In this document: piece after piece, positions 1 through 4,428 of the stretch
Numbering within the stretch: the stretch's first letter is position 1
Layout of the letters: every line of letters starts with the position of its first letter
Assembly: GCA_031551135.1 (NCBI GenBank)
Contig: JAVBOA010000057.1
Location: 1-7,032, forward strand
DNA length: 7,032 nt
Origin: JAITVM01 sp031551135
GTDB taxonomy: Bacteria > Bacillota > Clostridia > Lachnospirales > JAITVM01
Reading direction: 5' to 3'
The notes under the pieces: generated by a model
The model's input: the letters and a program-made list of their open reading frames with translations, nothing else
Databases searched by the model: none
Told to the model about the DNA's origin: nothing
Made by a program: the position numbers and the translations under genes

Positions 1-58
1 GTCTTTTACTTTCTCCCACTCTTTGTCAGTTAATTCGTACCGCTTTGCATTCGCCATG
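1..58 (-). CDS. IS5-family transposase, N-terminal fragment (cut by window edge)
   Basis: Nineteen codons from an ATG at 58-56 read MANAKRYELTDKEWEKVKD. This is the typical opening of IS5-family transposases (the DUF4096-type N-terminal region, with the 'YELTDxEWE' signature). A G-rich ribosome binding site (GGGGGA) lies about 9 bases upstream. The protein would be a DDE transposase acting on the terminal repeats. Only the N-terminus is visible, so neither the catalytic residues nor a single-ORF versus frameshifted orfA/orfB layout can be judged. The matching C-terminus of another (or the same) copy is at 6924-7032. Confidence 0.85.
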
Positions 59-71
59 ATCATTTTCCCCC

Positions 72-101
72 AATGTGTTTTTATATATTTTCTAACACAT
101 T
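72..101 (-). promoter_or_regulatory. Hairpin over the IS transposase promoter/leader
   Basis: AATGTGTT (72-79) and AACACATT (94-101) form a perfect 8-bp inverted repeat around a 14-base AT-rich spacer that contains a TATATA stretch, a plausible -10 on the minus strand. It lies between the terminal repeat and the transposase ribosome binding site. In several IS families a leader stem-loop lowers transposase expression from outside transcripts. That role here is inferred only from position. Confidence 0.4.
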
Positions 102-122
102 AGGAGATTTTGTGCAACTTTT

Positions 123-141
123 ATTTACAAAACACGCCCTA
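123..141. repeat. IS terminal inverted repeat (left copy) plus TA
   Basis: The complement of 123-141 reads TAGGGCGTGTTTTGTAAAT and is identical over 19 bases to 6902-6920. The leading TA is probably target-derived, leaving a 17-bp terminal repeat beginning GGGCG. The flank beyond it (142 onward) starts GTATTC. Confidence 0.85.
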
Positions 142-278
142 GTATTCAAAAGAGATTTGTTTTTTTCCATTTCCCCATCATTCAATTTTAGACAAAATAA
201 GAGAAATAGATAAAGATATGAGCGTGATTCGAATAATAAAAGCCTTTCAAGCTATTCTAATTTTAATTAGAAGTGCAG

Positions 279-318
279 AAAACACCTTTTAGAATCGTCA
301 TCGTTCTAAGAGTGTTTT
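279..318 (-). terminator. Stem-loop at the end of the toxin-antitoxin operon
   Basis: Bases 279-294 (AAAACACCTTTTAGAA) pair imperfectly with 304-318 (TTCTAAGAGTGTTTT) around a 9-base loop. Read on the minus strand, the stem ends in GGTGTTTTC, a short T-tract. The toxin stop codon (317-319) lies at the foot of the stem, so the structure is well placed to end the operon. The T-run is short, so termination may be weak. Between here and the IS edge (142-278) I see only AT-rich sequence and one 24-codon ORF without a good ribosome binding site. Confidence 0.5.
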
Positions 319-640
319 AAGATAGTTCAAGTTTGGACAAATAATTTTCTTTGCCATGAAATATTCGGTAAATGCGAACGATTTTTTCGTTATCAAAAAC
401 TTTGTAGAAAATTAAATATTGATTTGAAACAATGTATCTGTAATTATTTGGTATACTGGTTTTAGTGTTTAAAGATGTGCCGATTTTTGGATTAGTTTTT
501 AGCAGTATAATTGATTCATAAATTCCATTAAGGTATTTTTCTATAGTATCCTTTGAGCATTCTTTAGACAAAAGAAATACTTTTATTTTTTCAATATCAC
601 GGTCAAAATGTCGACCTTTTTTGACTTGATAATTATTCAC
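317..640 (-). CDS. RelE/ParE-superfamily type II toxin
   Basis: The 107-residue basic protein has the RelE/ParE layout: N-terminal helices (about residues 10-50) followed by a C-terminal beta-sheet region with YRYIVSNQYLIFYKV (67-81) and VRIYRIFHGKENYL (88-101). This matches the family pattern 'YR...Y.iFY.v...i.RI.hGr..y...L'. Family members are either ribosome-dependent mRNA endonucleases (RelE) or gyrase poisons (ParE); the sequence does not settle which. Two in-frame GTG starts exist, at 649 and 640. I chose 640 because AGGTGA lies 5 bases upstream; starting at 649 would add three residues. The gene overlaps the end of the antitoxin by 8 bp, so the pair is probably translationally coupled. 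No frameshift is seen. Confidence 0.85.
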   Translation of the reverse strand: MNNYQVKKGRHFDRDIEKIKVFLLSKECSKDTIEKYLNGIYESIILLKTNPKIGTSLNTKTSIPNNYRYIVSNQYLIFYKVFDNEKIVRIYRIFHGKENYLSKLELS

Positions 641-887
641 TAAATTCACCTAGCTTATATCTTTTAGCGAATTCATCAATATCTTCACCTTCGCCAAAAT
701 CCTGCTCAGCTTGACTTAGCTCAGTTAATAGCCAAATTTCTGCTTGTTTTCGTTGCCACTCGTCTATATTTACCATAACGACTTTGCCAATACCGTTTTT
801 TGTTAATATTACAGGTGCTCCGTCCTGAATTTCATCAATCACTTTATTATAGTTTCTTAGAATTGTACTAGGTTTAATAGATTCCAT
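633..887 (-). CDS. Phd/YefM-family antitoxin
   Basis: The 84-residue protein opens with IKPSTILRNYNKVIDEI and continues through GAPVILTKNGIGKVVMVNID, the standard Phd/YefM N-terminal DNA-binding and dimerisation fold (residues about 4-45). The acidic tail (56-75) is the part that usually wraps and neutralises the toxin. In this family antitoxin and toxin form a complex that binds the operon promoter and represses it. An ATG eight codons further upstream (911) is in frame, but it would lie within about two bases of the predicted transcription start. The ATG at 887 has AAGGAG nine bases upstream, so I chose 887. The toxin gene follows immediately with an 8-bp overlap. Confidence 0.9.
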   Translation of the reverse strand: MESIKPSTILRNYNKVIDEIQDGAPVILTKNGIGKVVMVNIDEWQRKQAEIWLLTELSQAEQDFGEGEDIDEFAKRYKLGEFSE

Positions 888-896
888 ATTTACTCG

Positions 897-902
897 CTCC
901 TT
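897..902 (-). promoter_or_regulatory. Ribosome binding site that fixes the antitoxin start
   Basis: AAGGAG on the minus strand lies nine bases before the ATG at 887. It falls inside the longer alternative ORF beginning at 911, which argues for the shorter 84-residue antitoxin. Confidence 0.7.
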
Positions 903-919
903 TTGGTTCATCTGATACT

Positions 920-948
920 ATTATATCATATTTGCTGCAAATTTACAA
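920..948 (-). promoter_or_regulatory. Toxin-antitoxin promoter with embedded operator palindrome
   Basis: On the minus strand a consensus -10 TATAAT (920-925) and a -35 TTGTAA (943-948) are separated by exactly 17 bases. The spacer contains a perfect palindrome, ATTTGC-T-GCAAAT (930-942). An operator between -35 and -10 is a typical place for autorepression by a Phd/YefM antitoxin-toxin complex. A second, weaker dyad (TGATA/TATCA, 913-928) overlaps the -10 and could be another half-site pair. Promoter and palindrome are read directly; the regulator is inferred. Confidence 0.65.
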
Positions 949-1006
949 CAATTTTTTCTAATCTGAACCAAAAACACGAGTGAATAATTTTCTAATGCAA
1001 CAATTA

Positions 1007-1120
1007 ATACTATTTTCATTCTAAAAGAAAGAAAAAAAATATACTGAAGAACGAAAACAATCTTCACATCCGTTCAAAAGCACACGGAAGGGATGTGAAA
1101 ATCTTATCGTTCGTCAGTAT
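1007..1120. repeat. Repeat copy A: left arm of the MITE-like family joined to a different hairpin
   Basis: ATACTATTTTCATT at 1007-1020 is identical to the terminal repeat of copy B (4302-4315). It is followed by an A-rich arm (to 1040) resembling the TAGAAAAAAATAT arm of copies B and C. The remainder is a separate imperfect inverted repeat: 1041-1071 pairs with 1090-1120, with ATACTGA at one end and TCAGTAT at the other and a perfect TTCACATCC/GGATGTGAA core. The expected right terminal repeat (AATGAAAATAGTAT) is absent from 1121-1218. Copy A is thus a divergent, chimeric or decayed family member. The rest of the 912-1218 gap holds only the toxin-antitoxin promoter and no gene. Confidence 0.65.
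1032..1120 (-). terminator. Hairpin plus T-tract downstream of the aminopeptidase
   Basis: Read on the minus strand, the long stem formed by 1120-1090 and 1071-1041 is followed by ATTTTTTTT (1040-1032), the form of an intrinsic terminator. It lies about 100 bases past the aminopeptidase stop and just before the toxin-antitoxin promoter, so it would insulate the two units. The stem is longer than usual because it belongs to repeat copy A. Confidence 0.5.
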
Positions 1121-1218
1121 GAATATAAATTCAAAGTCAATCCTGCTTCGACAACGTTAAGAAGTTTAATAAAAGTAATTTTCCGTGTTTACCTTGATTT
1201 CCAAAGATTCGCGGCAAA

Positions 1219-2514
1219 TTAAATTTCATAAAATTTTCTGAAAGATTTTTCTGTGGATTCAACGTCGTCGACTGCGGCAAGCTCACGTATTGAATGCATT
1301 GATAAAACCGGCGCGCCCATATCGATTACCGGAATCGAAAGCTCTTTCGAAAAAGACGGTCCCATCGTCGAACCTCCCAATAAATCCGAACGATTAACAA
1401 ATTTCTGATAAGGTATATTGTTTTCTTCACAAATGCCGATATATACAGAGGCGGCAAAAGAATCGGTTGAATAGCGTTTATTCGATGAATATTTTATAAC
1501 AGGCCCCTTTCCCAAAACCGGCCTGTTTGTAGGATCATGCGTGGATTCATAATTGTGATGCACGCCATGCGCAAGGTCGGCGGAAATCATTATCGAATTG
1601 CTGATAGAACGATAATAATTTTCTTCGCCTTTATTAAGCGCTATCATAATTCTTCGCAAAACATTTTTCAAAAAAGCGGATTCAGCACCTTCGGAGGTTC
1701 TTGACCCAACCTCTTCGTTATCCAGAAAAACACCGACTTTTGTGGATTTTGTTTTGTCAGAATTTATGAGCGCACGCAAAATGCAATTTACCATAAATAA
1801 ATCATCCAGTTTACCGATACTGATAAACTCTTCATTTATTCCAACCAATGCACCTTTTGAGCAATCATATAAAAATAATTCGAAATCCAAAATTTCATTT
1901 ACAGATACATTCAATTGTTCCGAAATCAATTTTATTAAGAGATTATCTTTTTCCAATTTGTCGTTAATCATTCCGATAAGCGGCAATAAATCCACTTGCT
2001 GATTATATTTATAAGCACTGTTGACCTCACGGTTTAAATGAATTGCCAAATTAGAAATTATTACAATCGGCCGCCCGATATCAATCAATCTAGTTTCCGG
2101 CTTAAACAAATTTTTCGATTTCAAAATCACTTTTCCGGCAATAGACAGCGGTCTGTCGAACCAAGTTGACAATATTGAAGCTCCGTAAGATTCCGTATTC
2201 AATTTAATATATGTATTCTCGGATTTTATTTCGGGATTCGGTTTAATCTTAAATGTCGGCGAGTCGTTATGCGCCCCGATTAGTCTAAAACCATAATTTT
2301 CAATATCTTCGTCTCCGATTTCAAAAGCAATCAAAGCCGAAGTATTTTTTGATACAAAATACTTTTTATTCTTCTCTATTTTCCATTTTTCTGATTCAAT
2401 TAGTTCGCTATAACCATTCGCCAACAAAATCTCTTTTATATTATCAACCACATGAAAAACCGTAGGGCTTGAATCAATAAAATCAATCAACTCCAAAGCT
2501 TTAGTTTTTAGCAT
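1219..2514 (-). CDS. apeB: M18-family aminopeptidase (aspartyl aminopeptidase type)
   Basis: The 431-residue protein matches the usual length of bacterial M18 aminopeptidases, cytoplasmic dinuclear-metal exopeptidases that remove N-terminal (often acidic) residues from peptides. All expected landmarks are visible: GAHNDSPTFK with His82 and Asp84, GRPI...LAIHLNR (148-162), GKLDDL with Asp237, DNEEVGSRTSEGAES with Glu267/Glu268, SADLAHGVHHNYE with Asp313, and the C-terminal GGSTMGP...SMHSIRE with His407. These correspond to the metal ligands and catalytic Glu of M18 enzymes. No signal peptide is seen. The start at 2514 is supported by AAGGTGA four bases upstream. The gene appears monocistronic, with its own promoter and a leader palindrome, and lies between the flagellin and toxin-antitoxin units. 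The symbol follows common M18 usage and is less sure than the family. Confidence 0.95.
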   Translation of the reverse strand: MLKTKALELIDFIDSSPTVFHVVDNIKEILLANGYSELIESEKWKIEKNKKYFVSKNTSALIAFEIGDEDIENYGFRLIGAHNDSPTFKIKPNPEIKSENTYIKLNTESYGASILSTWFDRPLSIAGKVILKSKNLFKPETRLIDIGRPIVIISNLAIHLNREVNSAYKYNQQVDLLPLIGMINDKLEKDNLLIKLISEQLNVSVNEILDFELFLYDCSKGALVGINEEFISIGKLDDLFMVNCILRALINSDKTKSTKVGVFLDNEEVGSRTSEGAESAFLKNVLRRIMIALNKGEENYYRSISNSIMISADLAHGVHHNYESTHDPTNRPVLGKGPVIKYSSNKRYSTDSFAASVYIGICEENNIPYQKFVNRSDLLGGSTMGPSFSKELSIPVIDMGAPVLSMHSIRELAAVDDVESTEKSFRKFYEI

Positions 2515-2543
2515 AAAATCACCTTTCTATAATAGCATTTTAA

Positions 2544-2560
2544 CAATGTATGATACATTG
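2544..2560. promoter_or_regulatory. Perfect 17-bp palindrome in the aminopeptidase leader (candidate operator)
   Basis: CAATGTAT-G-ATACATTG is an exact dyad with 8-bp half-sites, about 30 bases before the start codon and just downstream of the predicted transcription start. Its size and symmetry suit a dimeric helix-turn-helix repressor; as RNA it would form a 7-bp hairpin with a 3-base loop. No regulator gene is present to assign. Confidence 0.45.
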
Positions 2561-2578
2561 CTGATTAATTTCAGATAG

Positions 2579-2607
2579 ATTTTAACATAAGTTTGGATAA
2601 ATTACAA
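2579..2607 (-). promoter_or_regulatory. Sigma-70-type promoter of the aminopeptidase
   Basis: Minus strand: -35 TTGTAA (2602-2607), a 17-base spacer, and -10 TAAAAT (2579-2584). The -35 hexamer and spacing are the same as in the toxin-antitoxin promoter. The -10 differs from consensus at one base. Transcription would start near 2572, giving a leader of about 57 bases that contains the palindrome at 2544-2560. Confidence 0.45.
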
Positions 2608-2688
2608 AATTTACTATGAAGTTCTCTTAATAACATAACAATTTGATTATATACAAAAACTAATTCTCAGTGCTTACAAAAGATATAT

Positions 2689-2720
2689 AAAAAACCGCCT
2701 CGAAATACATCGAAACGGTT
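2689..2720 (-). terminator. Intrinsic terminator of the flagellin gene
   Basis: On the minus strand 2720-2710 pairs with 2703-2693 in an uninterrupted 11-bp stem (two G-U pairs as RNA) with a 6-base loop, followed by six T residues ending at 2689. The stem begins 11 bases after the flagellin stop codon. This is the cleanest terminator in the window and separates flagellin from the aminopeptidase. Confidence 0.85.
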
Positions 2721-2731
2721 CAATATTATTC

Positions 2732-4174
2732 TTATTGCAAAAGCTGTAAAATCTGCTGAGGACGCTGGTTTGCCTGAGCCAAAATGCTCATAGCCGCTTG
2801 AGATATAACATTGCTTTGTGTGTAATTTGTCATTTCTTTTGCCATATTAGTATCTCTTATCCGACTGAGTGCATTACTTGTTGTATCCGAACTAAGTGCA
2901 AGCGTAGAACTCACAAACTCCAATCTGTTTTGGTCCGCGCCTAAAGATGCCCTCAGAGCCGAAATATACGAAATAGCAGAATCCAATTTGACTAAAGAAT
3001 TTCGGGAATCCTCGGAAGTTGTCATAATTAAATCGCCCAAACCGATATTATCGGCTGTGATTTTCGGTATCGTAATATTCATTTCCATATCTTTATTTTG
3101 CCCGATTTGCAAAGTCAAAGGCGACTCAAAAATTTCCATCGACAAATTAATACTGCCGGAAATAATTCCTGCATCTGTAACAGCCGTTCCGTCGGCTATC
3201 ACAATATCACCGTTCGGCAAAAGTTTCGTTTTTATATTTATATTAATTATATCCACACCATTTTTGAAAGTAATTTTATTGCCATCAGCAACGATATTGA
3301 AATTACTTGTATAATCTGCATCAAACTTATTTTGAGAATTATAAAATTCCGGATTATTGATTTCCGCGTCGATGCCTTTAATTGTTCCCTCAAGAAACCC
3401 CAGTGAATTCGCTAACATAGGATTATCCATTGTTATCGCAATCGAAGCTCCGCTTCCGGTTTGATTCGTAACTAAATGCAAATTCGAGCCGTCTTCCAAA
3501 ACATGTATTCCGATACTATTTACCGCATTTTTGATTTTTTGGACAATATCACTTGCCGAATCACTAGCCGAAATATTTATCTCAGTGCCGTTTATATATA
3601 GATTTCCGCCGATTCCTCCTGAAATTCCGCTTGATGTAATTTTCGCGGGAACACCGACTTTTGATAAATCAAAACTCAGGATTCCGCTTTTTGCATAATC
3701 GGATATTTGTTCAATCGAAGCTAAATCCGGATTATTTGTGTAACCAAAAACCGAAGCTTCGCCGAAAAGCAATTTTATATTATTGAACTCAGTTCGTCTG
3801 GAAAGCTGGTCAATTTCATCAACCAAAGAATCGACTTCAAATTGAATATTCCCCCGGTCTTCCGCCGTCAAAACATCATTTGCGGATTGTACGGCAAGTT
3901 CTCTCAAACGCTGTAAAATATTTGTGATTTCTCCGAGCGCACCCTCCGCCGTCTGTAAAAGCGAAATTCCGTCCAAAGAATTCCGATCCGCCATTTCACT
4001 TCCCCGAACTTGATTAATCATTTTGTTTGCAATGGCCATTCCCGCCGCGTCGTCTTTTGCAGAATTGATTCTAACCCCGGAAGAAAGCTTTTCGCTGGAT
4101 TTTTGAATATAATTTCCCCTTCTTTGAAGATTGTTTAAAGTTTGTAAAGCAACAGTATTATTGTTTATTCTCAT
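2732..4174 (-). CDS. fliC: Flagellin (filament subunit)
   Basis: The 480-residue protein has both conserved flagellin ends: MRINNNTVALQTLNNL through LSSGVRINSAKDDAAGMAIA (residues 1-49) and the coiled helix up to about 140, then a C-terminal domain from about 385 to LAQANQRPQQILQLLQ (465-480). These helices pack to form the filament core. The central part (about 145-380) is variable and includes a flagellin-IN-like stretch around 185-260. LQRLRELAVQSAND (87-100) matches the D1 segment recognised by TLR5 in beta/gamma-proteobacterial and Firmicutes flagellins. Export is through the flagellar type III system, so no signal peptide is expected. The start MRINNN is canonical, but the preceding ribosome binding site is weak (GAGATGAG eight bases before ATG). 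A 34-codon ORF overlaps the first 17 bases, suggesting coupling. A strong terminator follows. Confidence 0.97.
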   Translation of the reverse strand: MRINNNTVALQTLNNLQRRGNYIQKSSEKLSSGVRINSAKDDAAGMAIANKMINQVRGSEMADRNSLDGISLLQTAEGALGEITNILQRLRELAVQSANDVLTAEDRGNIQFEVDSLVDEIDQLSRRTEFNNIKLLFGEASVFGYTNNPDLASIEQISDYAKSGILSFDLSKVGVPAKITSSGISGGIGGNLYINGTEINISASDSASDIVQKIKNAVNSIGIHVLEDGSNLHLVTNQTGSGASIAITMDNPMLANSLGFLEGTIKGIDAEINNPEFYNSQNKFDADYTSNFNIVADGNKITFKNGVDIININIKTKLLPNGDIVIADGTAVTDAGIISGSINLSMEIFESPLTLQIGQNKDMEMNITIPKITADNIGLGDLIMTTSEDSRNSLVKLDSAISYISALRASLGADQNRLEFVSSTLALSSDTTSNALSRIRDTNMAKEMTNYTQSNVISQAAMSILAQANQRPQQILQLLQ

Positions 4175-4262
4175 TTTTTTTACTCATCTCTTTTTCTTTC
4201 ATATCAACAAATTTCGCAATCGCACTAACAGTTTTTAATAGATTTTTTGGTATTGTCTGCAT
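4158..4262 (-). CDS. Small 34-residue ORF between the flagellar gene and flagellin
   Basis: The ORF reads MQTIPKNLLKTVSAIAKFVD followed by a Lys/Glu-rich tail (34 residues in all). It has one of the best ribosome binding sites in the window, AAGGTGA (4266-4272) three bases before the ATG, the same type used by the aminopeptidase. Residues 6-20 could form a short amphipathic helix; there is no membrane segment or known domain. Its stop lies 17 bases inside the flagellin gene. If repeat copy B is removed in silico, the upstream gene's stop falls within this ribosome binding site, the layout of a translationally coupled operon. I do not recognise a family; it may be a structural small protein or a leader ORF controlling flagellin translation. 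Confidence 0.5.
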   Translation of the reverse strand: MQTIPKNLLKTVSAIAKFVDMKEKEMSKKNENKQ

Positions 4263-4289
4263 AAATCACCTTAACAAGATATATTCGAC

Positions 4290-4428
4290 GTTTCGGCTTT
4301 GATACTATTTTCATTATTAAGGATAGAAAAAAATATTTCATTTCACGCTTGAAGCATGCGTGAAACGCTCCGCTGTGAAAAATTTTTTTCTACTTATCAA
4401 AATGAAAATAGTATGAGATATTTTTTTA
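4290..4428 (-). promoter_or_regulatory. Candidate flagellin sigma-28-type promoter split by repeat copy B
   Basis: CCGAAAC (4290-4296, minus strand) resembles the sigma-28 -10 element (CCGATAT), and TAAA (4425-4428) matches its -35. They are now separated by the 113-bp repeat. Without the repeat they would be 15 bases apart (AAAATATCTCCAAAG), the consensus spacing. In the present arrangement no good -35 precedes CCGAAAC. An alternative weak site, TAAA-N16-GCGAAAT, lies at 4211-4237. This is speculative, from pattern matching in AT-rich sequence. Confidence 0.25.
4302..4414. repeat. Repeat copy B: intact 113-bp palindromic MITE-like element
   Basis: The ends are a perfect 14-bp inverted repeat, ATACTATTTTCATT and AATGAAAATAGTAT, and the similarity continues inward for about 39 bases. 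An outer stem pairs 4324-4340 with 4376-4392 (16 of 17), and a central perfect 8-bp stem pairs TTTCACGC (4341-4348) with GCGTGAAA (4358-4365). No ORF of its own is present, as expected of a non-autonomous element. A target duplication is not clear: AT could be one, or none exists. T-tracts follow the stem on both strands, so it may also act as a two-way terminator. It interrupts the 3' end of the 773-residue gene. Confidence 0.8.

Larger units (their letters stand above)
1..139 (-). mobile_element. IS5-family insertion sequence, 5' (promoter-proximal) end, left copy
   Basis: The segment runs from the transposase start codon (58) out to a terminal repeat whose outer edge is at 139, next to a TA at 140-141. 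The terminal repeat matches exactly, in inverted orientation, the one at 6902-6920, which lies beside a transposase C-terminus. The two segments are therefore opposite ends of the same or near-identical IS. Both transposase fragments read on the minus strand, so the copies are direct repeats around about 6.76 kb. TA next to the repeat fits the usual TA duplication of the IS427/IS1031 branch of the IS5 family (family knowledge). The rest of the element lies outside the window. Confidence 0.85.

Noticed and set aside
218..292. Plus-strand 24-codon ORF (MSVIRIIKAF...), hydrophobic, ending inside the stem-loop at 279-318
   Set aside because: No convincing ribosome binding site or promoter, and very short in AT-rich sequence; chance is the better explanation.
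888..911. Eight-codon N-terminal extension of the antitoxin from the ATG at 911
   Set aside because: The extension contains the AAGGAG ribosome binding site for the ATG at 887 and begins almost at the predicted transcription start.
1742..2002. Plus-strand ORF of 86 codons inside the aminopeptidase
   Set aside because: Antisense to conserved M18 coding sequence, with no family resemblance.
2988..3406. Two overlapping plus-strand ORFs inside flagellin
   Set aside because: Antisense shadows of the flagellin variable region; hydrophobic composition arises from complementing its Asn/Ile/Asp codons.
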